This document shows positions 17,788 through 27,086 of a stretch of DNA of 64,000 nucleotides, piece after piece (the first letter of the stretch is position 1; the number at the start of each line of letters is the position of its first letter). Source of the DNA: RHKX01 sp963826475 (GTDB taxonomy: Bacteria; Actinomycetota; Thermoleophilia; Solirubrobacterales; 70-9); NCBI GenBank assembly GCA_963826475.1, contig CAWGXC010000003.1, positions 1,488,001-1,552,000 on the forward strand, read 5' to 3'. The translations under genes were made by a program, and so were the position numbers. The notes under the pieces were generated by a model. The model had not been told where the DNA came from. It did not search any database and saw only the letters and a list, made by a program, of their open reading frames with translations.

Positions 17788-18686
17788 GAGGCAGCCGCCC
17801 GCCGGCCGCCGGCCTGCGGAGAGCCCACCTCGTGAATCGCGGACATGTCCGACTCGCCGAGGCCCCGATCCATCGCCTCCTCGAAGCGCGCGCGGACAGC
17901 GACGGCGACCGACAGCTCGAGGTCGTTCGATTCCGCCGCCTCGAGCACCAGGCCGGCGTCCTTTGCGGCGTTCGCGAGGGTGAAGCTCGCGTCGTAATCG
18001 CGGCTGATCATCATCGCGCCCTTCAAGTGTGCGTAATCGACGTCGAGCGGGCCGCCCTCGATCACCGAGAGGAACTCCTCCGGATCCACGCCGAGGGCCT
18101 CGGCGAGATTGAGGGACTCGGCCAAGCCGGTGGTCAACGCGAGCAGCCAGTTGTTGAGGACGAGCTTCATCCGGCTCGCCGGGCCGGGCTCGTCTCCCAG
18201 CTCGACGACCCGCGAGCCGATCGCGTCGAAGACCGGGCCGCAGCGCTCGATCCCCTCGGCGGGACCGGAGACGAGGACGATCAACTTGCCGTCCTCAGCG
18301 GGCTTCTTCGTGCCGAGCACCGGAGCATCGAGGAGGGTGACACCAGCGTCCGCGGCCGTCGTGGCGAGGCGCTCGGTCGCGGCGAGGCCCACGGTGCTGA
18401 GCTGCACCCAGATCGCTTCGCCGGCCATGGAGTCGAGAGCTCCATCCGCCATCACCTCCGTCACCGAGTCGCCGCCCGCAAGCACGGTGAGGACGGCCTC
18501 GGCGCCGTCCACTGCTGCGGCGGCGCTCGATGCGACCGTGATCCCGTCCTCGGCGAGCGACTCCGCGCGCTCGGCGCTGCGGTTCCAGACCGTCACATCG
18601 AGCCCGGCGGCGTTGAGGTTGCGGGCCATGGCCGCCCCCATGACACCGGTGCCGAGGACAGCCGCCGAGGAGATCGGAGAGCTCAT
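17784..18686 (-). CDS. beta-hydroxyacid dehydrogenase family protein
   Basis: A 300-residue NAD(P)-dependent dehydrogenase of the 3-hydroxyisobutyrate/6-phosphogluconate family. The dinucleotide motif is VLGTGVMGAAMARNL, with NRSAERAE as the cofactor-specificity loop. The substrate motif is LDAPVLGTKKPAEDGKL, and the catalytic Lys lies in ASRMKLVLNNWLLAL (family GxxxxxKxxxN). Candidates include 3-hydroxyisobutyrate dehydrogenase, succinic-semialdehyde or imine reductase activity. TAGAGG lies seven bases before ATG 18686, an imperfect -10 box. Confidence 0.85.
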   Translation of the reverse strand: MSSPISSAAVLGTGVMGAAMARNLNAAGLDVTVWNRSAERAESLAEDGITVASSAAAAVDGAEAVLTVLAGGDSVTEVMADGALDSMAGEAIWVQLSTVGLAATERLATTAADAGVTLLDAPVLGTKKPAEDGKLIVLVSGPAEGIERCGPVFDAIGSRVVELGDEPGPASRMKLVLNNWLLALTTGLAESLNLAEALGVDPEEFLSVIEGGPLDVDYAHLKGAMMISRDYDASFTLANAAKDAGLVLEAAESNDLELSVAVAVRARFEEAMDRGLGESDMSAIHEVGSPQAGGRRAAAS

Positions 18687-18736
18687 ACCGGGGCCTCTAC
18701 CCTGCGGATGACCAGCTGAATCCCGTACCCGCTGTC

Positions 18737-18742
18737 TAGTCT
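18737..18742 (+). promoter_or_regulatory. -10 box of the M1 peptidase gene
   Basis: TAGTCT is followed by seven bases and the GTG start at 18750, with no ribosome binding site between. Confidence 0.5.
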
Positions 18743-18749
18743 CCCCCCG

Positions 18750-20342
18750 GTGACTCGGCTTCCGATCAAACGCCTGCTGGCCGTAGCAGCTGCGGTATCG
18801 GCGCTCACCTCGGCTGGGGCCATCGCAGCCGCGCCGCGCGCCACCATGATCGGCGGCCAGGACGAAGTCGGGCGGTACCACCCCGGTGACCGCTCGCTCG
18901 GCGACGGGTTCTTCCCGCAGATCGGCAACGGCGGCTACGACGCCCTCCATTACGCGATCGACCTCAGCTACGACCCGAGATCGAACTTCTTCCGCAGGGG
19001 CACGAGCACGACCATTGCCGCCCGCGCAACGCAGGACCTCTCCTCGTTCACCCTCGACTTCCAGGACCTGAATGTCTCGAGGGTGACGGTCGATGGCGCG
19101 CCCGTCGAGTTCAAGCAGGTGGTCGCAACCCCCAGGTTCTCCGACAATCCGGAGGTCACGCAACCGATGAAGCTACTCGTCCGGCTGCCCCTCGGCAAGG
19201 GGATCGACAACGGCGCTCCCTTCCGGGTCAGGGTTCTCTACCACGGCAGGCCGAAGGCCGTCGTCGATGCCGATGAGTCCCTCGAAGGTTGGGTCCGGGC
19301 GTGCTCGGAGCCGGGCAAGTGCGACGGCTCGTTCGTCGTCAACGAGCCGATCGGCGCACAGAGCTGGTTCCCGTCCAACAACTACATGTCGGACAAGGCC
19401 AAGTTCAAGACGTCGATCACGACCGCCTCGAATCGCGTCGCCCTCGGGGCCGGCGAGCTCACCTCGCGCAGAAGGCATCCCAACGGCACGACCACCTGGA
19501 CCTGGATCGAGAAGCGCCCCACCGCGACCTACCTGACGAGCGCGACGGTCGGCCGCTTCGACTTCGCGAAGACGACGATGACCACCATCGACGGCCGGAC
19601 CCTCCCCCTCTACTCCGCCATCGACAGCGCTGGGACGGGTGCCCGTAAGCGGGCGATCAAGGCCCAGGCCGCCCGGATCCCCCAGATGACCGACTTCCTC
19701 ACCGGCATCTTCGGGTCCTACCCCTTCGACTCGACGGGCCTGGTGGCGGATTGGGTGCCGAGCGTGGGCTACGCGCTCGAGAACGAGACGAAGCCGCATT
19801 TCGCCGGCGTCGAGGAGGGGCCGGAGCTGAGCACGCGAGACCTCGCCCATGAGCTCGCACACCAATGGATGGGCGACAGCGTCTCCCCCGCCACCTGGCA
19901 TCAGATCTGGTTCAACGAGGGCTGGGCGACGATCTCGGAGGTCCTGTTCGAGTTCCGCGACGATGGCGGCAAGATGAGTCCTGAGGAGTTCTTCGACAAG
20001 GTCTACGCGGCACCCGACGATGCGTGGGCGATCGCGCCCGCGGTCCTCGACGACGATCCCGCCAACCTCTTCGCCGGCTTCCCGGTCTACAACCGCCCCG
20101 GGGCGATGCTCGAGGGCCTGCGCGAGATCATCGGCGAGGATCACTTCATCGCCCTCGCCAAGCAACTACAGAGCGAGTACGGGCACTCGACGATCACCGA
20201 GGTCCAGTTCGTAACGGCGGCACAGAGGGCCAGCGGCCTGGATGCGGCAGATCAGGCGAAGCTCGGCGACTACTTCCACCAGTGGCTCTACAGCACCTCG
20301 CGGCCCCGGCTGACGCCCGCGGACTTCACCGGCGCCGGCTGA
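18750..20342 (+). CDS. secreted M1-family metallopeptidase
   Basis: A 530-residue zinc aminopeptidase-like protein. The N-terminus is a Sec-type signal (RLLAVAAAVSALTSAGAIAA). The zinc site is complete: HELAHQW with the distal Glu in FNEGWATISE. The exopeptidase GAMEN motif is represented by YALENE, so N-terminal recognition is altered but plausible. The protein lacks the large C-terminal helical domain of PepN, making it a short, exported M1 enzyme. Export suggests nutrient peptide hydrolysis outside the membrane. Confidence 0.9.
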   Translation: MTRLPIKRLLAVAAAVSALTSAGAIAAAPRATMIGGQDEVGRYHPGDRSLGDGFFPQIGNGGYDALHYAIDLSYDPRSNFFRRGTSTTIAARATQDLSSFTLDFQDLNVSRVTVDGAPVEFKQVVATPRFSDNPEVTQPMKLLVRLPLGKGIDNGAPFRVRVLYHGRPKAVVDADESLEGWVRACSEPGKCDGSFVVNEPIGAQSWFPSNNYMSDKAKFKTSITTASNRVALGAGELTSRRRHPNGTTTWTWIEKRPTATYLTSATVGRFDFAKTTMTTIDGRTLPLYSAIDSAGTGARKRAIKAQAARIPQMTDFLTGIFGSYPFDSTGLVADWVPSVGYALENETKPHFAGVEEGPELSTRDLAHELAHQWMGDSVSPATWHQIWFNEGWATISEVLFEFRDDGGKMSPEEFFDKVYAAPDDAWAIAPAVLDDDPANLFAGFPVYNRPGAMLEGLREIIGEDHFIALAKQLQSEYGHSTITEVQFVTAAQRASGLDAADQAKLGDYFHQWLYSTSRPRLTPADFTGAG

Positions 20343-20410
20343 GCCCCCCTGGAATACGATTTCGCCGTCCGGGGCGGTGGGCTCCGGCGGAACGGGAGGG
20401 TCGAGGCGTG

Positions 20411-22330
20411 ATGCGCACGGAGTCGAGGCGGAGAGATGACGTGGTCTGGATCACGGGGAGAGTCGCGGTCGCCGCCGCGGTCCTCGGAGCGTTGCTCTTC
20501 GCGACGGTCGCCCAAGCGTTCGACCCGGCGCTCGAGGCGAAGAACTTCGCAAAGACGAGCGAACGTGAGCAGTACGTCACGCTGACGCCCGAGTTCCAGT
20601 CGCGCCTGGTTCAGGCCAATACCGACAACGCGGCGTCCTACGCCGCGATCAAGGCCAGCGACCCGGAGCGGGACTCCTCCGGAAACGTCTGCGCCAACGG
20701 CGGGCAGGAGTGCGCGGGCGACGTCCGCTTCTACGACTGGAAGGACAACGGCTTCGGCATCGTCAAGCCGGTCCTGTTCACGGCCCGCAACGGCTCGACC
20801 CTCTCCGGACACGTGTGGGCGACGAAGGGCGGTCCCGCCGAGAAGCCGCTGATCGTGATCACCAACGGCTCGGTTCAGGCTCCCGAGCAGCTCTACTGGG
20901 GCCAGGCCGCCACCCTCGCGAAACACGGTTACGTCGTGCTCACCTACGACCCCCAGGGACAGGGTCGATCCGACACCTCGGGGGAGGGAGTCGACGCCTC
21001 CGACGGCGTTCCCTCCCAGGAGGGCAGGCCGTTCTACGACAACACCGAGGACGCGCTCGACTTCGCCCTCTCCAGCGCCGATCACCCCTACGACCCGCGG
21101 CCGAGCTGCACCACCGGAACCGATCACTCGGCCAAGCAGGATCGTCGCGTCGCCGCCGGCCTCGACGCGGCCTACAACCCGCTGGCGAACATGGTCGACA
21201 GGACGCGCGTGGGCATCGCCGGCCACTCCCTCGGCGCCGCTGCGGTCTCCTACGTCGGTCAGCTCGACGATCGCGTCGACGGGATCGTGGCCTGGGACAA
21301 CCTACGCGCCTCAGACGGTGCACAGGATCCGGGCTCGGGTCCCGGCGGACCGCCGGTCTGCCTCTCCGGCTCATCGCCACGGCCGGCATCGGTGCCGATC
21401 ACGAAGCCGGCGATGGGCATCTCCAACGATTACGGCATCACCCCCACCCCCAATACCTCCGACCCCGATCCGCAGGCCGCGACCGCCGGCTTTCAGGCAT
21501 ACAAAGCAGCCGGAATCGACTCCCTCCAGTTCGTCATCCGAGGCGGCACGCACGAGGAGTCGGCGTTCATCCCGGGGATGACGGTCCCGGTGCTCGGGCT
21601 CGCGTCCCTGCGCGGCTCGGATCTGGTCGCCTGGTATTCGACCGCCTGGTTCGACAAGGAGGTCAAGTGCACGGACGGCTCCACGTGCGAAGCCGACGCC
21701 GACCGGCGACTGCTGACCGACCGCTGGCGGAACGACGAGCGCAGCGGCCAGGTGGACAACAACGGCGACCCGAACGTCTACTCGTTCTACAAGCGGTCCC
21801 GCTACGCATTCAAGACCTCAGATGGATCCGCCGTCAGCTGCGACGACATGCGCGCGGGCTGCGCATCGATGGCGCCCGACGGCCTGCCGCCCGGATACAG
21901 CTTCGTCAGCGACGCCTACTCGGCGCCGGCGGACGAGGGTTCACGTCCCAGCGAGGCGCCGGCCTGTGGGCTTGCGCAGCTGGGAACGAAGTCGAAGGAC
22001 ACCCCCAAGACGCTCCCTCCCTCGGACTCCGGAGATGCGATTCGCGGGTCCGGCGGCAACGACCGCCTCAAGGGTGGCGGGGGCGACGACTGCCTCTACG
22101 GAGGAGCTGGCAGGGATCGCCTCAAGGGCAACGACGGCAGGGACAAGCTCAAAGGCGGCAGCGGGCGTGACCGGTTGAACGGCGGCCCGGGCAGGGATGT
22201 CCTGGGCGCCGGCGCAGGACGCGACGTGATCCATGCAAAGGGCGGAGGGCGCGACGTGATCAAGTGCGGGCCCGGCAAGGACAAGGTGTTCGCCGACGAG
22301 AAGGACAAGCTGGGCGGGGGCTGCGAGTAG
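20411..22330 (+). CDS. secreted alpha/beta hydrolase with C-terminal RTX-like repeats
   Basis: A 639-residue exported protein. A signal segment (VAVAAAVLGALLFATVAQAF) is followed by an alpha/beta hydrolase with the nucleophile elbow GIAGHSLGAAAV and the likely base in IRGGTHEES. After a linker (PPSDSGDAIRGSG), the last ~85 residues carry repeated glycine-aspartate nonapeptides such as GGNDRLKGGGGDD and GGAGRDRLKGNDGRD, similar to hemolysin-type calcium-binding repeats but Lys/Arg-rich. The repeats degrade toward the C-terminus. A GGGAGGG run lies about 20 bases before the ATG; a GTG directly before is an alternative start. A calcium-stabilised extracellular esterase is a reasonable guess. Confidence 0.85.
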   Translation: MRTESRRRDDVVWITGRVAVAAAVLGALLFATVAQAFDPALEAKNFAKTSEREQYVTLTPEFQSRLVQANTDNAASYAAIKASDPERDSSGNVCANGGQECAGDVRFYDWKDNGFGIVKPVLFTARNGSTLSGHVWATKGGPAEKPLIVITNGSVQAPEQLYWGQAATLAKHGYVVLTYDPQGQGRSDTSGEGVDASDGVPSQEGRPFYDNTEDALDFALSSADHPYDPRPSCTTGTDHSAKQDRRVAAGLDAAYNPLANMVDRTRVGIAGHSLGAAAVSYVGQLDDRVDGIVAWDNLRASDGAQDPGSGPGGPPVCLSGSSPRPASVPITKPAMGISNDYGITPTPNTSDPDPQAATAGFQAYKAAGIDSLQFVIRGGTHEESAFIPGMTVPVLGLASLRGSDLVAWYSTAWFDKEVKCTDGSTCEADADRRLLTDRWRNDERSGQVDNNGDPNVYSFYKRSRYAFKTSDGSAVSCDDMRAGCASMAPDGLPPGYSFVSDAYSAPADEGSRPSEAPACGLAQLGTKSKDTPKTLPPSDSGDAIRGSGGNDRLKGGGGDDCLYGGAGRDRLKGNDGRDKLKGGSGRDRLNGGPGRDVLGAGAGRDVIHAKGGGRDVIKCGPGKDKVFADEKDKLGGGCE

Positions 22331-22369
22331 ATGACTCCGAGGGGATGCTCCGCTTCCCCCGGATGGATG

Positions 22370-22383
22370 GCCGCCTTTGCGGC
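22370..22383 (+). terminator. weak hairpin after the RTX-like gene
   Basis: GCCGC, loop CTTT, GCGGC lies 40 bases past the stop codon at 22330. The stem is only five pairs and no U tract follows. Confidence 0.25.
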
Positions 22384-22436
22384 AAGAGGGATGCCTTAGG
22401 CGGCAGCCCGACTCTGGGGTTGGGCATGATTGCCTC

Positions 22437-23219
22437 ATGTCCCTCACCCTTGGAGGCGGCCCGCTTGCCGCCAAGGACCCGCCCAGCTCGAACTACGAGA
22501 TCGTGGGACCGGCCCACCGGATCCTCTGGGACGCGTTTCCGCGCCGGGTCCGCGGCATGCTCGGCGGGGCGACCGTCTTCGACACGTCAGCCGGGCGGCT
22601 CCTGCACGAGAGCCAGATCCTGCCCGTTCTCTACGTGCCCGAGTCCGACGTCGCCACGGACCTGCTCGCCCCCGCCGCCACGAGCACCTTCTGCCCCTTC
22701 AAAGGCGACGCCAGCTACTGGACGGTCAGCGCCGCGGACCGGGTCTCCGCAGACGCGGCGTGGGCCTACCTCGACCCGAATCCGGAGGCCCACTGGCTGA
22801 GCGGTCACTACGCCTTCTACTGGGATCGCCTCGACGCCTGGTTCGACGAGGATGAGGAGGTCTTCAAGCACCTCCGCGATCCCTTTCACCGGGTCGACGT
22901 GAGGCGCTCGAGCCGCCCGGTCACGGTGAGCGCAGGCGGAGAGAAGATCGCCGAGTCCGCGAGCGCGATGGTCCTCTCCGAAACCGGGTTTCCCAACCGC
23001 TTCTACCTGCCGATGGACGACGTCCGTCGCGACGTGCTCGAGCCGACCGACGAGAGGACCCACTGCCCCTACAAGGGCGACGCACGGCACTGGTCGGTGA
23101 ACGCCGGAGGCAAGGCGTTCGATAACGCCGCCTTCTCCTACACGGACCCCTTCGACGACGCTCGCCGCGTGGCGGGTTTCGCCTCCTTCGCACACGAGGA
23201 GATCGTCGTCTCGACGTGA
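22437..23219 (+). CDS. tandem DUF427 protein
   Basis: A 260-residue protein made of two DUF427 domains. Each repeat has the family pair: FCPFKGDASYWTV with AWAYLDP in the first half, and HCPYKGDARHWSV with AFSYTDP in the second. Both halves also have the upstream RFYLP/VLYVP strand. DUF427 proteins are soluble beta-rich proteins of unknown biochemical role, often near redox or hydrolase genes in actinobacteria. CATGAT lies six bases before the ATG, a possible -10 box. No function is proposed. Confidence 0.85.
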   Translation: MSLTLGGGPLAAKDPPSSNYEIVGPAHRILWDAFPRRVRGMLGGATVFDTSAGRLLHESQILPVLYVPESDVATDLLAPAATSTFCPFKGDASYWTVSAADRVSADAAWAYLDPNPEAHWLSGHYAFYWDRLDAWFDEDEEVFKHLRDPFHRVDVRRSSRPVTVSAGGEKIAESASAMVLSETGFPNRFYLPMDDVRRDVLEPTDERTHCPYKGDARHWSVNAGGKAFDNAAFSYTDPFDDARRVAGFASFAHEEIVVST

Positions 23220-23261
23220 GCTCGGCGGCGCTGAGATCTTGTGGTGCTAGCCTAACCTGAC

Positions 23262-24821
23262 GTGAACGTAAGAAACAGCTTCATGAAAACCGACGGGACG
23301 CCGGCAGCGGGGCACAGGTTCAGACCGGGGGTCGAATCCGACCACCCCCACTACAAATGGTGGGCTCTCTCCTGCACCAGCCTCGGGATGTTGCTGGCGA
23401 CGATCAACTCCGGCACGCTGATCATCGCGTTGCCCGATCTGCAGAAGGCCCTCGGCACGTCGATCCTGCAGCTCGTCTGGGTGATCCTCGCCTACATGAT
23501 CGCCTCGACCGTGTTGGTGCTCACCGCGGGTCGTCTCTCCGATCTCTTCGGCCGCAAGCAGGCCTACGTTGCCGGCTTCGTCGTCTTCGCGCTCGCCTCG
23601 CTCGGCGCGGGCTTCGCCGGCAGCGGCACCGAGCTCATCCTCTGGCGGATCGCGCAGGGAATCGGGGCCGCCTTCCTCTTCGCGAATTCCGCGGCGCTCG
23701 TCACCGATGCCTTTCCGAGGGAGCAACTCGGGCTGGCGATGGGGACCAACACGATGGTCGCGGCCATCGGGCTGACGCTCGGCCCGATCCTCGGCGGCCT
23801 GCTCGTCGAGATCTCCTGGCCATGGGTCTTCTGGTTCAACGTGCCCTTCGGCCTCGCCGGGGCAATATGGGGCGCGGTGATCCTGCGCGAGCTCGCCAAG
23901 CCGGACTCGGTCCGCGGATTCGACCTCCCCGGCGTCCTCACCTTCGTCGTCGGTCTGACCGGTCTGGTGCTGGGGATCTCCAAGGGAGGCGTCTCCGGCT
24001 GGAACGACCCGATCGTCTACGGGGGCTTGATCGCCGCCGCGATCCTCCTCCCGCTCTTCGTCTTCATCGAGCATCGCGGTCGCGCTCCGATGCTGGATCT
24101 CAGCATCTTCCGCAATCGCCTCTTCGCCGCCTCGACGGCCGCGGCGTTCATCAACGGCCTCGCTCGCTTCGCCCTGATGTTCGTCTTCGTCTTCTACTAC
24201 CAGGGGGCGCAGGGCGACGATCCGATAACGGCCGGGGTCAAGCTCGCGCCGCTCGCCATCGGCATGCTGATCTCCTCGCCCCCAGCCGGGATCTGGGCCG
24301 ACCGCCACGGCTCGCGTGCGCTGGCCGCCGCCGGGATGCTCGTCCAGGCGGCCGGGCTCGCGCTGATGGCCACCCTTCAGGCGAACACCGCCTACTGGCA
24401 GGGAGGGCTCTGGCTCTTCGTCGTCGGCGTCGGCTCGGGCATGTTCAACTCGCCCAACACGGCGGCCATGATGGGCACCGTGCCGCCGGATCGCCGCGGG
24501 ATTGCGGCCGGGGCGCGGACGATGCTGCAGAACACGGGCGCGGTCATCTCAATCGCGTTCGTGCTCGCCATCATCACTGCCGCCGTACCGACCGATGTGC
24601 TGCTGAAGATCTTCTCCGGCGTCGCATCCGGCCTCTCCGACGCTCAGCTGGCCCCCTTCATCGCCAACATGCACACCGCTCTGCTGGTGCTCGCGATCAC
24701 CTCCGTCGTGGGCGCGGCAGTCTCGCTCATGCGCGGCAAGCACGTGGGCACCGGCGAGCCCACGGAGGGCGCGAGAGCCAAGCCCGGTCCGCCGCGGATC
24801 GCAAAGGAGGTGCTCCCATGA
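23262..24821 (+). CDS. DHA2-family MFS drug-efflux transporter
   Basis: A 519-residue, 14-helix proton antiporter of the EmrB/QacA type. The MFS motif A-like loop is GRLSDLFGRKQAYVAG, and motif C-like Gly-rich sequence appears in GLTLGPILGGLLVEI. The first helix has the DHA2 style LLATINSGTLIIALPDLQ. It would export hydrophobic or cationic toxicants. It overlaps the following merR-type gene by ATGA, so pump and regulator are co-transcribed. The start is GTG 23262, with TAGCCT eight bases before it; ATG 23283 is an alternative. Confidence 0.9.
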   Translation: MNVRNSFMKTDGTPAAGHRFRPGVESDHPHYKWWALSCTSLGMLLATINSGTLIIALPDLQKALGTSILQLVWVILAYMIASTVLVLTAGRLSDLFGRKQAYVAGFVVFALASLGAGFAGSGTELILWRIAQGIGAAFLFANSAALVTDAFPREQLGLAMGTNTMVAAIGLTLGPILGGLLVEISWPWVFWFNVPFGLAGAIWGAVILRELAKPDSVRGFDLPGVLTFVVGLTGLVLGISKGGVSGWNDPIVYGGLIAAAILLPLFVFIEHRGRAPMLDLSIFRNRLFAASTAAAFINGLARFALMFVFVFYYQGAQGDDPITAGVKLAPLAIGMLISSPPAGIWADRHGSRALAAAGMLVQAAGLALMATLQANTAYWQGGLWLFVVGVGSGMFNSPNTAAMMGTVPPDRRGIAAGARTMLQNTGAVISIAFVLAIITAAVPTDVLLKIFSGVASGLSDAQLAPFIANMHTALLVLAITSVVGAAVSLMRGKHVGTGEPTEGARAKPGPPRIAKEVLP

Positions 24822-25285
24822 CCGCTTCGCCCCGGCTGCGGATCGGCGAGATCGCGAAGCGCACCGGAACGACCCCCAGAACCATCCGCTACTACGAGGA
24901 GATCGGCCTGTTGCCCTCCACCGAGGGTCGCGAGCCGGGCTCCCATCGCCTCTATGGCCCCGATGACGTCGAACGGCTGGAGGAGCTGCTTCGCCTGAAG
25001 GAGCTGCTCGGGGTGACGCTCGAGGAGCTGGGCGAGATCGCGACCGCAGAGAGCGCTCGCGCCGCCCTGCGCCGCGAGTGGCACGAGGAGGCCCCGAGCG
25101 CCGGCCGCCGGGAGGAGATCCTCGCCGAGGCCCTCGCCCACCTGGCCGATCAGCTCGAGCTCGTGCGGCGCCGCAAGTCGGAGCTCGAGGGCTTCGAGGC
25201 GGAGCTCCTGGCCCGGCGCAAGCGTATTCGCGCGCTCTCCCGGGAGCTTGGGGCCGAGGCCGCTCAGGGCGCAGCCGCGCCCTGA
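24818..25285 (+). CDS. MerR-family transcriptional regulator
   Basis: A 155-residue MerR-type regulator. The N-terminal winged-helix motif is IGEIAKRTGTTPRTIRYYEE, followed by IGLLPST...SHRLYGPDDVERL. A dimerisation coiled coil fills residues ~95-145 (ADQLELVRRRKSELEGFEAE). No metal-binding Cys pair is present, so it probably senses a drug-like ligand rather than a metal. A strong ribosome binding site AAAGGAGG lies seven bases before ATG 24818, unusual in this window. It likely controls the efflux gene it follows. Confidence 0.9.
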   Translation: MTASPRLRIGEIAKRTGTTPRTIRYYEEIGLLPSTEGREPGSHRLYGPDDVERLEELLRLKELLGVTLEELGEIATAESARAALRREWHEEAPSAGRREEILAEALAHLADQLELVRRRKSELEGFEAELLARRKRIRALSRELGAEAAQGAAAP

Positions 25286-25311
25286 GCGTTCCCCCGACTC
25301 GGCGCATCGAC

Positions 25312-25887
25312 CTAGGCGGTGGCGCCCGCCTCGGCGACTTCGTGCGCGCCCTCGGCGAACTCCTCGACGATCTTGGCGCAGAACGCCGGCAGATCGTCGG
25401 GATTACGGCTCGAGACCAGACCCTCGTCGGTGACGACCTCCTCGTCGACCCATTCGCCGCCGGCGTTGACGATGTCGGTCTTCAAACTCGGCCAGGACGT
25501 GATCGTCCGGCCACGGACGAGATCGGCCTCGACCAACGTCCAGGCGCCGTGACAGATGACGCCGACGGGCTTGCCCGCCTTGAAGTACTCCTGTAGGAAC
25601 GAGATGACCGAACCGTCCTGGCGGAGGTTGTCGGGGTTGAGCACGCCGCCGGGGAGAACGAGCCCGTCGTAATCGCTCGCCGATGCATCGGAGACCAGCT
25701 TGTCCACCGCGTACGTCTCGGACTTGTCGATGTGATTGAGCGACTGGATCTCGCCCTCGGCGATCGAGAGGAGCTCGACCTCGGCACCGGCCTCAGTCAC
25801 CGCGTCGCGCGGCTGCGTGAGCTCGACCTCCTCGACCCCCTCAGCGGCGATGATGGCGACCTTCTTCCCCTTGAGTTCGTCTGACAT
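25312..25887 (-). CDS. PfpI/DJ-1 family protein
   Basis: A 191-residue class I glutamine amidotransferase-like protein. The nucleophile elbow GVICHGAWTLVEA contains the conserved Cys, with the acidic residue from AAEGVEEVE. LVLPGGVLNPDNLRQD is typical of the PfpI (DUF4066/YhbO) group, which has been linked to stress resistance and to repair of glycated or aldehyde-damaged molecules; the precise activity is debated. GGAG lies before ATG 25887. It is convergent with the merR gene. Confidence 0.85.
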   Translation of the reverse strand: MSDELKGKKVAIIAAEGVEEVELTQPRDAVTEAGAEVELLSIAEGEIQSLNHIDKSETYAVDKLVSDASASDYDGLVLPGGVLNPDNLRQDGSVISFLQEYFKAGKPVGVICHGAWTLVEADLVRGRTITSWPSLKTDIVNAGGEWVDEEVVTDEGLVSSRNPDDLPAFCAKIVEEFAEGAHEVAEAGATA

Positions 25888-25963
25888 GTCGGTACTCCGA
25901 TCGTTGCTTTCGGTTCACTCAACGTCTACCCGCCCCAATCCGGGCTAACCCCGGCGGCGACCG

Positions 25964-27086
25964 CTAGGCGAGCGGGAGCGGGGCGGCGGGCGTCCTGGCG
26001 ACGGTCATTGCGGCCACGAGGGCCCGGACCGAAGCGCCGAAGCGCGTTTCGGGCGGCTCTGCCGCGCGCAGCTCCTCCGACAGATCGAGCAGCTTGAGGA
26101 TCTCGATGAAGAGGTCGGCATGCGGCTCGTCGCGGACATCGCATGCCAGCCGCGCCAGCGATGCGTGCTCGGCTGGATCGCCCAGCGAAACGGCCGCTCC
26201 GATCGCGGCGACGAGATGCGCGACGACGCGCTCGAGGTGAGGGCTGAGCGTCTCGAGCTCACCGCTCGGCCGTTCGGTCGACGGGATCTCGGATCCGTCG
26301 AGGATCTTCTCCATGGTCGCGCCGGCGATCGCGCGCAGCGAGTCGGGGCCGACGCCGGCCTGGATCGCGAAGGCGAGATGCTCGAAAGCGGCGCTCAGAG
26401 GCCGGCCGTAGGGCGAGTCGCTCGCCCAGAGGATCTGGCCCGAGGGCACCAGCGAGAAGAGGGCCATCATGTCCCCCGGGCTCCACCACGAGGTGTCGAT
26501 GAAGAGGTTCCGATGGGAGGGCATCTCCCGCCAGAGCCAGGCGAGATCGGAGACGGCCGCATGGGCGAGGATCAGCCGCGCGTCGGGGAACCGCCGGGCG
26601 AGCTTCACGGAGTGCTCGCCGAGCGCTGGGATCCCGCGTCCCGCGTGGATCAGCACCGGCATGCACCGCTCATGGGCGAGCGCAACGAGCTCTGGAATGG
26701 CCGGCTCGGCCAGCGTGAAGTCCTCGGCGCGCGGGTGCAGCTTGATCCCGCGAGCGCCGGCGTCGAGGCAGCGCTTCGCTTCGGTGACCGCCTCTGCGCG
26801 CGGGTTGACGCGGCAGTACGGAACGAGCCTGCCGCCGCTCTTCTCGGCTGCCGCGAGCACGGCGCCGTTGGCCGCGGGGTAGCCGCTCGGGCTCGTGCAT
26901 CGCGAAGAACGCCGCGCGGGCCCCGATCGGGTCGAGCGCCTCGAGTAGCTCCGCGGGCGTCTGATGGAAGCCGTCGGGGTCATTCTGGCCGACGTGGGTG
27001 TGGGCATCGAAGAGCTCGAGCGGGCCGAACGCGGCCTTCATCGACCGCCACCAGGGCAGCAACGCGGCATCGACCGGATCCGTCAT
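25964..27086 (-). pseudogene. amidohydrolase (metal-dependent TIM barrel) with a 1-base frameshift
   Basis: The N-terminal part is read from ATG 27086 (MTDPVDAALLPWW, then LFDAHTHVGQNDPDGF with the metal motif HxH) up to AAFFAMHEP. From about 26890 the homologous sequence continues one frame later as SGYPAANGAVLAAAEKSGG through HPRAEDF, LILAHAAVSDLAW and ILWASDSPYG to the stop at 25964. Removing one base near 26883-26890 (GAGCGG to GACGG type) would restore a 373-residue Amidohydro_2 protein. Either the gene is recently broken, the assembly has an error, or frameshifting occurs. All catalytic motifs are otherwise intact, which argues for a recent or artefactual change. Confidence 0.75.
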
